From Fasciolopsis buskii (lineage: Eukaryota; Platyhelminthes; Trematoda; Plagiorchiida; Fasciolidae): DNA of 64,000 nucleotides. Location: assembly GCA_008360955.1 (NCBI GenBank), contig LUCM01004382.1:48072-112071 (forward strand). Direction: 5' to 3'. Positions 46,001 through 59,449 of this stretch are shown piece after piece. The translations under genes and the position numbers were made by a program. The notes under the pieces are model-generated. The model had not been told where the DNA came from. It saw only the letters and a list, made by a program, of their open reading frames with translations, and searched no databases. How positions within the stretch are numbered: the first letter of the stretch is position 1; every line of letters starts with the position of its first letter.

Positions 46001-47429
46001 ATAAGTCGGTAGATAAAGGATTTTCCACGCTAGTGAAATTGGATCAACACCATAGGGTATTTGTGTCTGATCACACAAGTGGAGTAACACTGGTGGTTTC
46101 TTTTACCAACACCGCGTGATTTGCAAATATGTAAAACAATGGATAATTCAGTCAGTCACTCAAAGCTTTTCAGTCAAATTGCACAGCAGTCTGTAATTTC
46201 ATTATCGCATACATCAGCCAATCAGCAAGCCCCTTGTCTACCATTTTTCTACTAAGCCCACTGGATGGTTGGTCGTTCAATAGACCCGCTTCTATCTTGG
46301 TCAATCAAGTTGTTTTCTTTTTGTCATTGACGAGTGACATCGTTAAAGAAGCTAAAAGATACTAATTTGACTATTGAATGAAAAAATGATGGGCAAGATG
46401 TATGGTTCCTGAATTTGGTCCCCGAATATCTAAATTTGGACAGTAGAAAATCATCTGTTTAAAAACAAAGCTTGTCACTGTTTTATTTTCTATCCTTCAT
46501 TTTCTTGATTACAAATATTACAAACTATTTCAAGCAGGAAAGCTGATCGACGATGAACGGATTCAACTCTGTGATTGGAAACTTCAAAAGCCATGATTTG
46601 GGCTTTTGGTTATCCTCCTCGAGTGATCAAAGAAAATTAACTATTTCACAGTGCTGCACTGTGATGGCGGATAGTCCAAAATTGTATTCTTTTATTATTG
46701 ATTTTGTACTTCAATTGATTCTAGTGAGAGAAAACAAACGCTACTCGCCAAATAAGTAAAATAACCCATGAAAAGAACTTACCACTTTAGTCAGTGAATC
46801 GACAATTAGAGTCCATTCCTAGTATTGTCTTACTAACTGACTTGTTGATTTATTGATTTTCTTGCAATGAATCTAGATTTTCCTGAATCATGTGACTACA
46901 ACTCTGTAAAAGAATGTGCAAATTACTGACCCTGTGGAGATTTGAATCCGACACATTCGATTTCATATTCCATAATATCTACCAGTTTGTAGCTGGTTTG
47001 TAAATTGGGTTCTGCATTTTAATCGAGGTACTGGTCACTTTCAAAAGAAGTTCGTTTAACGATACTGAAAAAAGAAACACGATTTATTCAACATGTCGAA
47101 CTAATCCAAAATGATAGGGTGAAAATACCGGATGCAATGAAATGCCAATCGCTGGTGAAATTAACTCGCGTCTGAGACGTATCACTCAATGATCGACCTT
47201 GGCTGACGAATCTTGTACACTACGATATACAGGTAGGCTTTCGGAAGAAATCAGACTGTTCAGTTTTTAATGGACTGTCAACTGTTTTCAGGGTTTTAGA
47301 CTGGGCCACGCTTGTTCTTTCCAAGGACACAGGATCCAAATTCTGTCATACAGCTTGTTAAAGCCCCGGGCTGAGCACTGTGACTACGCGTTGTACTTAT
47401 CCATGCCGGTTTCCTTGTGCTGTACTCAC

Positions 47430-47496
47430 AGGTTTCAACGTTAACCATCTGACCCACCAGGTGTGAGGGTAATGCATGGTCAAACGCCATATCCAT
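47430..47496 (-). CDS. Tentative first coding exon of the claudin-like gene
   Basis: An ATG in good context (A at -3, G at +4) opens 22 codons ending at a strong donor, AAACCT|GTGAGT, in phase 1. That phase fits the phase-1 acceptor of exon A (T|GT makes Cys), which would give a protein starting M-D-M-A-F-D-H. No acceptor is visible upstream, as expected for a first exon. A short out-of-frame ATG lies 8 bases before it. The match rests only on phase and donor quality over 67 bases, so coincidence is quite possible. Confidence 0.3.
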
Positions 47497-48961
47497 TATG
47501 CATGTGAAAAAATCAAAATGATTCCAGGGAAATTACGCCAATTATGTCCATTGATAAAGTGTGCAAAAAGACCGCAAAAGGAATTCACTTAATGCTGAGC
47601 ACTACCGATATTTCTCATTAATCTGCGCATAGATCTTGTGCCGTTGGATAAAAAAACAAAACCGAGACTACAAGAAGACAAAAAATGCGACGTAAGTGCA
47701 GAACTCACCAAAAATGGAAACTCTTTCCTATTCCACCTTCAAATAACCAATTATCCGTAATGGGACACTGCTTCTCCATAGGTTGTTGCACTACTCGATC
47801 ACCTAGTCCAGAATGAGTGTGCCTATTCAAGGGTGCATCCCTAGTTTTCGCACAATCGAGTGTGATTCACAGGCTAAGAGAATCGTTTCAGGCCAGCTGG
47901 AGACTGGCTGAACTGTTCGTGCAAATCTTGTAGAAAACTTCGTCCAGTCGACGGAACACCACAAGTGGTAATGGCCTCATTTGGATTGGTAGCCACGCTC
48001 AACTCGTCGCACTACCATTAGATCGCTTTAGTGGTAATTTTAGGCAGAACGCTTGGTAATTAATACCGACAAAGTCCTTAGTACTGATATTACTCGACCG
48101 TGGCAGTTTATTTGGTAAGCTTGACCATGCCTTATTCACGGCTAATCCCCAGCACTGTCTGCTGTCCCCTCATCCGCAATCCGGGAATGAGCTTGGGCTG
48201 GAAGTCAGAACGGGGTCGAAACAATCAGAGGACTAGTCACCCAATAAATGAAGATCACAGAGGGTTAGTGTAGGCAATTGAATTTTGAATAAAAACGGAA
48301 TATTTGTTTGCTCGATTTGATTACTCCAGTTCGAATTAGGTGGAACGAGAGATCGCTAGCTCGAATTCAAATTGACTAACAATTTAAGAAAGGATATCGG
48401 GTAGACGCTCTTTTCGCCAAGATAATAGTAAATGTTGCGTTTTGTTAAAGTACAGTTCTTCCAGAAACTAATGAAACAAGCATCTTAAGAACACTGTCCA
48501 TTTCAGTAAGCCACAGCATAAAGAAATAAATATTTACTTTCATGTACACTTTATTCAGCGAGGACTGGCAAACACTTTTGATGACAACCAACAAGCCTCA
48601 GTTCTATCTAGCGGACAACGAGGACGGTCGATTTATCATTTCAAAACCGTTTGTATAACTATATCATGACGCATTACGTACTCATTAGGGGGAACAAAGT
48701 GAGATCTATTGACAACTTTATGCATGTACTGTTGGAAACCCGGCGTAAATAAACGATGAAAACCCCGAGGTGGCTTTATGAATTTTCATTTCAGAAACGG
48801 AAACATATTTTGCATGAGATCAAGATTCAGGTCGGGATCTGATTTAACGTAAACCGTAATCTGGAATCAAGTGTGCATTCATATAGCATAGGTCAGATAG
48901 AAAGAAAACCTATCTACACAAGATAACGCGTTTACCAAATTCGATGGAATAAAACACAAAG

Positions 48962-49047
48962 ATTCTTCCAGAGAATTCGGTATTCGGAACTTTGGCGTAT
49001 TACATCTACCACCAACGCTGTGTTATTACCATTAAATCATTCATAAT
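48962..49047 (+). mobile_element. Decayed second copy of the hairpin repeat
   Basis: 48998-49047 matches 43001-43050 closely (TTACATCTACC, CGCTGTGTTATTA, ATCATTCA). Upstream, the stem II region is altered but still folds as GAAT-tcggt-ATTC followed by GGAAC, in the same place as GACTACC/GGTAGTC-GAAAC in the first copy. Confidence 0.6.
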
Positions 49048-51177
49048 ACTTTCAGAGAAACTACCGTTTCTCGATATTCACCGGCTTTAGAGAACCCAGG
49101 TAATATAACCTTTACCACAACAACAAAATTTCCTCTTTTTTAGCCCATTACTTAAACCTCCTCAATGTATTTGTGTAAGAGTATACAGTTAGAACGGAGG
49201 TGAGAAAGATGGACAATTTTTTCAATGAGTTTCCTTCTAGAAATCTCCAATTTACGTATTTCAGGTCACCACTTCCCGTGCATCCATCAATAATTCGTTG
49301 TCAGACTGGGACGCTGAACATGTTCTAATATCGCTCAGAATAAATGTATTCCCCGCTTTGTTGCTCCATTAATCCATGGTCATATCTGCTGAAACTTGGA
49401 GTAGTTTTATATAGTTTAACCCTAACTGGCAACAGGTGCACGATATACGGGTGACAATATATTTCAGATATTTCAGAAAAGAACTAGCAAAAGATTTTAG
49501 CAGGAATAAAAGTGATTTTTCGGTATATTTAGAATGAGATAAATTTCCTCATTGAAGGAAGTTCTTTTGGCATAATTTATTCGTTTAGTCTGGTATAAAT
49601 GATGGGCTTGTTTAGTTTGAAACGTTAAGATGGCCGGGATACATAGTTTTAAACTGTCTAATGTTTTTAGCCATCTCCTTGTTCTTTACATCACCGAAAG
49701 ATCATACTCTTTCTCACGGTAACAATATAGGCGATTAACACAGCGCATTTAAACGACCTTGGAGCAAGGTCAACTTTCACCCAAATCAAGACTTTTCCTG
49801 AACTGGAATTTTTCTGTTCTTGAAAGACCATAATTGTTGGATCCCACTTAAAACAAAATATCCCACCTAGTAAATAATTACCCTCAGCTTGCAAAAGTAG
49901 GAGCAATCTTGGGTAGTGATAGTGGGAATGTTCGATTTTGATAAGCAGGTGAGTTTTTCATCATTTATGAATGCAAAGTAGAATAAATCATAAGATCTTT
50001 CAAAAAACGTTTATGAAATTTGCATGCTGCGCTAAGGTCTCAATTTTCATTTTTAGTCGCCTCTAATTGGACAATCAAGGCCAACCATGTTTAACTGACC
50101 TCACTGCAGTCTACGAAAAAGTATAATAGGAGAAACCCGCAAATAAATTCATGGAATTTACTGATGTTTTTTGTGCCTTGCGAGTCCTGCAACCCTAAGC
50201 TCAATGACACAGGAAACTTTAAAATCCATCACAGTTGGCGGCACCTGTAGATATAAGGTGAAAAACCCGAGTAGTAAGGATTGCATTATCTTGCCCTTCA
50301 AATCCAGAAGTCCAACCTACCAGCGAGGACCCAAATCACTAGCTGTCAAACCAAGTATATTTTGCCTGAAAAATCAATACAGTCCTTAGGGTTTCAGCAC
50401 ATCCATATTTAAACAATGGCTGATCTACGGACATTTGTACACCTTTAGTGTTCACTCCACAGGGTGTGGCAACGGAGCTTCATACTCAAGTCGGTTTGGA
50501 CTTTCTCAGGTCAGTTTCAGCTTAAAATGATGGCCTAGTACAGTCATGAGATAAACTGATCACAATGAACTCATTCATTTCGGGAGCAAAGACGAATGTT
50601 GAAGTCGCTGAGTAAGCAAGAAGAGGTTTAGGAGCACCGAAAAGGAAGTCTGCAATATGATCCCACTTATCGATTATAAAATTATGCCATGCCATATTTC
50701 AGGTTTTCCTCAATTATCTCGCATTGATAAAAGAAATTCCAACATGCAAATGCCTAGAAAGTCGTTAGGATATTTGATTAAATCGGAGACAAACTCCCAG
50801 GAACATCATTGGGGACTTCGATGACATTCATCTTACAAGACCATGTTTACCAGACTTATTTCACTTACGAAAACGGACGCGTAGCTTTCTGACAGGGGAT
50901 TCATTTTTTAATGCTTTCCATTCAAATGTTCATGAACAATATGGTTGTTCCCAAAAGATGGAACGATCTGACCAAATGGAAATAAAATTGTTTCCAAATT
51001 TTCAACTTTGATCTGATCCTCCAGTGCCCATTTACGAAAATTGGCATCGAAGAAAAAGAGAGCTGTGGTTGAGGTCAGCGCTCGAAGACTGTGAAATATT
51101 GACTTTCATTCTCTGGATGCAAACTTAACAATCCTGTTGGTGAAATAAAATAGACGTACAAATCGCAGCAAATGTAT

Positions 51178-51197
51178 TGCCCAGGAATTCCTGGGCA
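51178..51197. repeat. Perfect 20-bp palindrome
   Basis: TGCCCAGGAATTCCTGGGCA is self-complementary over its whole length with no spacer. About 0.06 such sites are expected by chance in a window this size. It is not inside a recognised gene or repeat. Confidence 0.95.
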
Positions 51198-53329
51198 GAG
51201 TCCATCAAAATGATGCTTTCGCAAAGCCCCGAATAACAGTAGAGTTCACACGCGACTTTAGAGGCAACTACCATACAGTCAAGCTTCTAAGTAATCATAA
51301 CATTGACAACAGTGGAAAAACGTTAAAAGAGCTGCTCAATATCTGGTCAGTCATTTACTAACGGCCAAATTGAACACTCAGTGGACATGGAGTCGTGCTA
51401 TGTTGGCTGGTGTTCACCTGTCATACTGAACGAAGATAGCTTTGTGTTCACGTGAAGGGGATTATAAATTCCGTCCGTTGATTGACTCTCAGTCACACGT
51501 GAATAGTCGATCTGATGACACAGAAGATCGATTAATGGTCTGCTCCAACTGCAGAAAAACTCGATAATGAGGAGTTCTCTGAAGAAAAGACCGGAGAAGG
51601 AGTTCCATAAAGTACAGAAAATTGTACTATCTCAGGAGAATAACAGTTATCTAGATTTGCTGCCAGGTGAATAGAATGAAAATGTAACCTTTGTAGGTGT
51701 TCCACCCGTCCTGTTTTATCCTTTATGCTGGTTCCATTCCTAGCTCGATGTGTGTGAATCTTATGTAGACTGTTCACGACAAGGATGAGATAGCTGTTTA
51801 AGAATCAGCTGCATGTGTTCTGTTGCACCTCGGTTCTAAAACGGAGTGGCATGGCCTCTGGCTTTGCCGACGTGAAATGCGACAGATTATTTTATATCTT
51901 GACTGAATTTGCCTTGGATTCTCTCTGCACTGTGTAGCAAAACACAGTTTTGTCTAATATAACCCTGCTACGTGCACATTTAGTGTACTTGATTGGTCGT
52001 TCAAAGCAACAACACGTTTGGCCTTCCTAGCTTGTCCATGCTGCTCTAAGTTCGTTAAGGGTCATGATTTCCCTCGGGAAAAGCCAACCAATTTTACTTG
52101 TGCCAGGAACGTACACCATGTTGTCCTTATTCAGACCTCTAATTGTTCCTCAGGCTGTCGCATGGTTTCTCATCCATGTACGATACTCAGTACGATTGAA
52201 GGTTATTTTTGATCCTTGCCTGCTCTGTAGTCTCGAAGGCTCTAGGAACACACACGATGAATTTGAATTCAAGCAAAATAACAAACTGTCAAATCACTAA
52301 TTCGTTCTTCGTGTTGTATGACGGCTGACGGTCATCGTTTGGCCAAGGGCCCTTTCAATGTGACTGATATCCGTCCAAATTGATCAGCCCTATCCGATAT
52401 TATAACAAAAATAGCGTAAGACCGAATGTAACATCACATAGTGGCATCAAGTAAGTGTTTGTGAGTACTTTAAGCTGATGAGTTGAAAACTTCCAGGACA
52501 GGAATGAATGCGTGTGTACCTTCATGAAAACAGACCCGCAAATCTTAGTCACGTTTGACTTTTTTTGCTTGTGTAGAATCCAACATAGTGGATGCCGAAA
52601 ACATGTCTGAAGAATTGGGTTCATTAGGGCCATCCGACCTGACCAGATTTGACTTGATTTGATGTGATCCGATATTTTTAAGTGGAACCGGTTAAAAGTG
52701 AACCCATCCGAAAACGTTCGGTGAGAAGTTTATTGTCGATATCAATGCCCCAATTTAACCTTCAAAAGATAGAGCCTCAGTTTTTGTCGCCTAACGTCAC
52801 GTGATAGAGAATAGGGAACGCAAATGCTTTGAGACACTAAAATAAAAATAATATACAGTCCATTAGAGTTTTCATACTCACCAAACAATTCTGGTGACGA
52901 ATGACCAAAACATTTAGAAAGGAGAGTCTGTTAGACCTATTCGCCGAAGGTTTGACGAACTTATCTACCACGTTATGGTTAAGTCTGATGTCTGGTTGTG
53001 AAATCACAAACAGCTGAATCCATCACCAATTGGATGGAGATACCAGGTTAATCTTCAGACCTAACGTTCGTTACTTCCAGCTTTCGGACGCAAGGAAAGG
53101 TGGACTCAGTAACAACGACAAGATAAATGCCTCTATCACCCAGTTTAATAGGCGAAAAAAAGACGAAGGTCTAAACGTACCAGATAAAGTCAATTTTTCT
53201 AATGATGAACGGAAACTAGAGTTCCATTGCATGTATATGGCGAATTTGCTATATGTTGAGATTTTAAAAATAAAGCAAACAGTAATCCAGGCTGACTAAA
53301 CGTCCATAATACCAAACATCTCAGTTACA

Positions 53330-53560
53330 GTAGGCCGGCGGTTATCAAGTGGGTTAGACGTCTGTCACCGAAAGGGTCAGGGTTCGAACCCCAGTTCGGT
53401 CGGTGACTTTGGCAGTGAACGGCAATTCGCTGTCACCCGGCTCCTTATCACACCGGATTCAATGAGATCCGTAACTCCGTGTCGCTGCAGTTTTCAAGGT
53501 CATTGTTACCGGTCCCCTTCCCAGCCCCGTGTAATAGGTCCTAGTGACTTTGGCCATGTT
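53330..53560 (+). mobile_element. tRNA-derived SINE, family A
   Basis: The head has a D-arm-like ATCAAGTGGGTTAGACGT and a perfect pol III B-box GGTTCGAACCC (53381-53391). A non-tRNA body follows (GACTTTGGCAGTGAACGGC, ...TTATCACACCGGATTC). A colinear inverted copy lies at 58660-58875. The acceptor stem cannot be paired as in a functional tRNA, so this is a SINE. The intact B-box suggests it is the younger of the two copies. Confidence 0.75.
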
Positions 53561-56559
53561 CCTTCCACTGAGCTGATTTTTGATGCGCACCATAAATCTC
53601 ACGTCAAGAAGTGCATTAATGCCGTTTAGGGTGAATCTTATTCACTCTCACAAGCCAGACTTATGGATTAGCAGAGTAAGAGGGTTGTCAGAAGATCAGA
53701 AATTTCATCAAAAATATTGTCATCATCAAGGTGCCAGTTGCCGTCACATGAACCCATTGAAAAGGATTCTGTTAAAACTAGAGTACCCCGGGGCCCCTCA
53801 TATTCCACACATCTTTCTAACCGTGACCCTCGCGTTCACATATCACTCACTTTACCACATGCTACTTTCGACATTAGGCAATAAGCGATAAAGTAACTCT
53901 TGCTTTTCACATCAACTCGTTAATCAATCAGCCGTCTACGTTTTATCCAATTCGGCCAAGCTCACTTGTTATTTGGCTTGACGATAAGTAGCAAAGTCAT
54001 TTTGTCCATGTTTTCTTCTTTCATGCAATATAAGATGTTGGCTTCTGGATTAATTTGCCTACAGTTTCCACGCTTGTTCATGTTTAGTTGCCACTGGGAA
54101 TTTCACAATACACAAGATAATGATCGGGGATAATCCAAAGGTTTGCACAGTGACAAAACATGGACCGATCTGAGTGCACGAGGTTCATACACCCGGTGGA
54201 CTCACACTCCTCTCACTTTTCTTTCAGAAAGACTAGAATTAGTCCGAACGAAAAATAGAATTATTCATAGAGAAGAATAAATCAATTCCTGCACTCTAAG
54301 AGCCTCTTGTTATGCACTGATAAATGACTTAGAGGACGTTCCCCTCTCTTGGTATAGGTAGTATTCAAGAGTGCAATCTGTTTGTCATCTCCAGTGTAAG
54401 ATGGCCTAGTCATCCAACTTTATAAGTAAATAACAGTCGACTATCAGGCTGCCTATTACCATACTTGGTCAAGCAAGAATGAATTCAGGTCCTCACCGGT
54501 TTGAATTCAAAGTCAGCAGCTGCCTTGCCTCTAGTAACAACGGAATGGCTAGTTAACATTGGTGGCATGCCTGATTAGCTCCATTGTCTTCGAAATTGCG
54601 AGCAAAGCAAATTTGTTTACTTCGAGAAAGCCAGCGTTCAGCCAAAAGTGAGGTACCAGAGGTTTACGGTAGTCATCAGGATAACCAATTAGATTTTTCT
54701 ATAAATTTATAATTTGACTGACTCCTAAAGTTCATCACTTCATGTAAATTCCCATAACAGTGTGGTCTCATTTTGACCTCCAGCTGTCCTTTCATTTGGT
54801 CTCGGAATAACGGTCTAGTTAACTTGCAATCACCGCGGTTTTTCAGTTCCCAATTCTTAGTCCGCATAAAGTTCGAGGACGTCAGTGATCTGACGAACTT
54901 CAAATCTCAATTTGCCCAGTGCAACTAAAAGATAATAACATTCCCCTCTGTGCTGTCTTCGTTGGAACAGCGTATTTCGTGTGGTCATAATAAAAGTTGA
55001 TTTGTTCTAGACGCTTACGTTAAATCAAAGTTAGGTGATAAATTCGTATCTTGTGATGTTCTCAATGACTGGTTTCCTAATGGTCCACGGTAGTGAACAC
55101 TCAACGCCCAACTGAGTGCTTGGCTAATTCTCTCCGTGAAAAATCATTTGTCTCTCTAGTACCAAACCGATTACGTGCTGTCAGCTGCCTCTCTATCACG
55201 GATTGATTCACTCCACACAAAGTAGACAAAGCAAGCTAGGTTGATACAGAAATTCTAACTCTTCCCAAAATAGGTCTTCACAATGTCGTTCACCGATCGG
55301 CTTGTACGCTGGTTGTACAACTGTTGTTGAGTTACATTGTCATGGTGTCGCTTTCCACCACTGATTGTGTCTGTGGTCCAGTCACAAGTAATTCAACATT
55401 TTATCTGTTTGACATACACAATCACAGTAGTCTGACCCATCATCAGGTAGGTTGGCCCTCGATCAACATGACGAGATTCTCAACTGACATTCATGGGTCT
55501 GAAACGTTTCAGTGCTGGTCAACTGCGCGTCTTAGCAGCGCTCAGTCGAAACACTGAGTGCTCTTTGTCCAAATGAATAGGAAAGAAAGAAAGGAGACTA
55601 ATATTGCAGCATGTTTACCCGATCAGGTAAAACAATTCCGAAATTATTCAGTTGAAACTAACCGCTTCCTGGCGAAGTAGTATATCTCTCCGTTTAATTT
55701 TTGAGTGGTTGTAGGCTACAGATTTTTGGCTGCATAAAAAAACCGAATGAAGAAAACATTCATTAATAAGCTGCACGAGCACTGTAAACACTGGTATTAA
55801 TATCATTACTGTTGTTGTTGCTTATGGTCACGCTGAAGCACTCATTTAAGGTAGACTGCATGAAATTATCAGTGTTATACATGCATGTAATGCAGAATTT
55901 TACATAACTTGTTCCAAATATGGGGAAATCAGCCATCATTCTCCGGTCATTCGTAACAAGCAGTCAGAGGAGCTCAGATAAACCGACAGACCACCTAGAA
56001 ACATAGACATCCTTTCCGTTTATCCTGACATTCATCTGTTACGACACATGTATATGTGTATATATCGCAACTTGAAATTCGTTTTTCTGGTACTTGATAG
56101 AATCGTCTGTACGCAAAAGCTGAGAGTAAACTAGGTGACCAGACGATTTTAGATCAAGATCACAGAAACTAACCTGTAGATGGTAAATCAGAAAAAATCG
56201 TCTTTTCTATTTTAAAAAGTTAGGCATAAGAAAAGGGTAAACATTGCGGTAAAGATGAGCTCCCCTCTTTGATCCCAGCTGAAGGCGCCGAGCTTCGGGT
56301 GCAACCGAGATTTTCATCAACCATAATTTGTTCTTTCTTCATGTAACGAAAATCCCGAAGAATCACCTGTCTGACTATTGTTAAGACTCAAAGCCCGTGC
56401 TCATTCTAACTGGACCACGACAACCGAGACGAACGACTGTAAGTCAAATATCCTAACCGGTAGAGTATTATGGTTTTTAAACTCAGTAGGAAGAAGTCAT
56501 TCTCGTCAGAGTCGCTCTTCTTAAGCAAAGGTCATGGAAGTCTGACTGACGAATCAGAG

Positions 56560-56700
56560 GTTCATCGTATGGGAATGACATTCGATGAGCCTAGATAGTC
56601 CAGCGACCATTGTCTTGCAGTCGTTTGCTTCAAGAGTGAGTACGTTACAGATAATTCCCAACAAGAACAGCATAGCTGGACATCTTTCACTCGGATTGGG
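56560..56700 (+). mobile_element. Possible decayed SINE family B relic
   Basis: AGATAATTCCCAACAAG ... TAGCTGGACA (about 56650-56683) resembles GATGATTCCTAACAAGGATGAAACAGCTGTACA of the family B body, and CCAGCGACCATTG lies where the head would be. The similarity is short and gapped. Confidence 0.32.
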
Positions 56701-57394
56701 TTTCTCTGTTTAAGCAATGATGCGACTGTAGTTTAGTAGCGCAGGTGATGTGAAACTCGGTTCTACGATTCTTGAAATATTAATCGGTGTCAAATGACCG
56801 AAATAGAAAACAGACGTGTTTAATCCGAATTAATGCAAGTCGTCCTCATTAACCTGGAATAGGAAATCGAACTCGGGAGGGATTGTTGTTAGACGAATGG
56901 TGTAGTGTCATTGCTAACTTGGTTAGCTTCAGAAGGTGTTTAATGTGTACTTCAGGTTTGTAGGTGATTTTGACTACTGACAACTACTCATTTTTGGCAG
57001 TCGACTTCACTGTTCGGTACCATCGATATAGATGTAAAACCATGTTAAATTGTGCAGTTTACAATGCTTAGTCACTTGTATTTTTCTTATACTCGTAGCA
57101 GGCAGTCGCTAAAGAATCATTTCGCTATCTTAACTGAACAACTCGACAGTACAAGGACGTTTTCTTAGTAGGTCTTAGGTCAAATGTAACCTAATTGTAT
57201 TTATTGAAAACTGGGAATACTGGCAAGTCTCTTCGACCAGCTATCATCATTGTTGGTCAAAGTCAGCGGTATTAGATTAGATGTTACACATGAATATTCA
57301 TCACGCGATACCTACCCGTGTTCAACCAACCGGTAATAAACCATCCTTGTTGCGGAGCTTCTGTGATGCACTAAATCTCAATAAACCTTTAGGA

Positions 57395-57540
57395 ACCAAT
57401 CCTGTCAGTTTAGCGACCAAGGCGTTTAACTAAGACGTTCGTCTTGCATTCGAGTCCCAGTTAGACAGGATAGATATGCACTGCTGATGCCTACAAACAT
57501 GAATAAGACGAATGCACATTACTTCCTTATGTTCGTAACA
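57395..57540 (+). mobile_element. SINE family B, diverged copy
   Basis: The A-box-like TAGCGACCAAGGCG, a B-box GCATTCGAGTCCC (57446-57458) and the body block GATATGCACTGCTGATG follow in the same order and spacing as at 11450-11540. The B-box is closer to consensus than in the palindrome copies. The 3' part diverges after GCCTAC. Confidence 0.7.
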
Positions 57541-58659
57541 GCCCAAAATCTTTCATAACGCACGATGAAAAACCTTACATAGATTTAAACAATGAATACA
57601 CATGGAAATTTTGTTATTGATTAATACGATCATTCATCGAACGAGTACATGGCGATTCTTTCTAAACTTCCAATGGTATTCATAAGGGGCAGTGAATGTT
57701 TCCCCGGTTTTGAGGTGGAAATATAATACGGTTACTGGTCTTCATCTCTTCTTTGTCCCTGTTCTTCCGTCGCTTGAAACGATTGGCTCTCATCTCACTA
57801 AAGCTTTCGGCTATTAGTTTTCACTCCATTAGTTTCCACAAAATCACGTGAACAAACATCGGATGATCAAATTTATGTACAGGTTGAACAAACTTGTTTA
57901 AGCACCAGTACCATGCAATATGACCCGAGAACCCATGTCCGCAGCGTAGGGGGGTGAGAGAGCATTGACATTCCAGTGCCCATACACCGAACAAGTCGGA
58001 AGTCACAAATTTTAAACAAAGGGTGGAAATGAGCCTGGTTTTGCAGTTTGCCAATTTCACTTTCCCCAGGTGGACTAAACAATGGAAAGATACCTCATTA
58101 GGGTTGAAAATCATCAGATGCTGATTAGGTATGCGCACAAGTAAGTAACAAACACGGTCATTATATCTATTCTCTGGTCTTTCCACTTTCGTTTGGCAAG
58201 AGCGGAGTTGGGCTGGAAACAAATGGTTACATTTATCAAATAGTCCAATAACTTTTACCTGGGGAAAATCGGAGTGAAATGAAAACAATCAATATAGTCG
58301 AGTTCTGTTTATTTTATCAGCCGCTTCAATACGCCACATCCACACAGCTAAAAGCTCACAACTTCATATTTCGGGGATCAATTAAATCAATGCAAATTTT
58401 TTGATTGAATGTCAGATGAATTTTTACGAAACCGGTTTCTTTTTAACTTAGTAAAAAATCCAATATTGACCGTTCCGTAAATCTTGCAATAACATGTGTT
58501 GATAAGTACACTTCATCTCAATATAACTTCCTCTTTAACATTGGCGGCTGCTCATTGCTATGGAATATCTTTCTCAATGTCTTCTAGATATCACATCTAA
58601 TTTTGTTGCATTTCATTACATACCGCAAGCATGAGTTTAGTAGAAGAAGCATGCCTCAT

Positions 58660-58875
58660 AGCTTCTAAGGGAACCACACGAAGGGAGGGTGAACCGACAC
58701 AGGGTGATTCTGAAACTCGGGGTGGCACAGAACACCGAAAGGTCTCATCAAGTTAGATGTGATAACTAGCCAAGCGACTGCGAATCACCATCTACCGCCA
58801 AACTGACAAGCCGGTCTCAGATTCGGGCTTCTTTCTGCTTTGGTGACAAACGTCTAATCCATTTGGCTAATACCG
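58660..58875 (-). mobile_element. tRNA-derived SINE, family A (older copy)
   Basis: Read on the minus strand it aligns with 53341-53540: ATTAGACGTTTGTCACC in the head, GGTGATTCGCAGTCGC in the body, then GTTATCACATCTAACTTGATGAGACC-like sequence at the end. The B-box is lost. It is clearly more diverged than the plus-strand copy. Confidence 0.68.
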
Positions 58876-59449
58876 TCGGTACTATCCATGATTTTGGTTG
58901 AGTGATATTTGCTGACGCCAATTTGTTGAGCTCGTGTGGCAAGTCATCAGCCAGCATGATTTGCATCTGCACACTACCAAATCAGCCAACCACAAGTATA
59001 TTGGTTTTAATATAGAAATTGCAAGACCTGTACTGGCTAATGAAGTGGGTCTTCCAAATAGCCTCAACGCCGAAGTCGAAATACGAACAGGCTATTTTGG
59101 CCACATGGTCTGCAGTTAACACTGGTGATTCTAACTCGAAATTCATTCACCAGCTAAAAGCAACAATCGACTGATTGACTTTGGTTTATTCAGTCATTTA
59201 AAAATCACATAGTAACCGCATAATTTGTGTCGCTAGGTCAGTTTCTGTTTAGTCGGAAGATTATTTATTACTCGAAATCACAGCTGTGCCGCCAGTCATC
59301 ACTCCATCCGCGCATCTTTGGTAGGTGACGTAAGTAGCCCACTCTTTTCATTCTGAATCACTAGCAAAGTTAACTAACAGGGTTTCTTTTATTCTCTCAA
59401 CATGGATCTTTCTTGTGCGCCATCCTAGAAACAGTCATTTGCTTGTTAT

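Larger units (their letters stand above)
38932..47429. other. Upstream region or 5' intron of the claudin-like gene
   Basis: If the 47.4-kb start exon is right, this is the first intron; otherwise it is mixed 5' intron and intergenic DNA. It contains the tentative exon at 40.5 kb and the hairpin element at 42923-43053. Stretches 41000-42900 and 43100-47400 show only unique AT-rich DNA and chance-length open frames. Confidence 0.45.

Noticed and set aside
53330..53410. tRNA gene
   Set aside because: B-box and D-arm-like blocks are present, but the acceptor stem does not pair and a related copy with the same non-tRNA body exists, so it is a SINE head.
57821..58288. 155-codon minus-strand open frame
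   Set aside because: Its length is only slightly above the chance maximum for six frames of 64 kb at this base composition. There is no recognisable domain, and a second frame is open over part of it.
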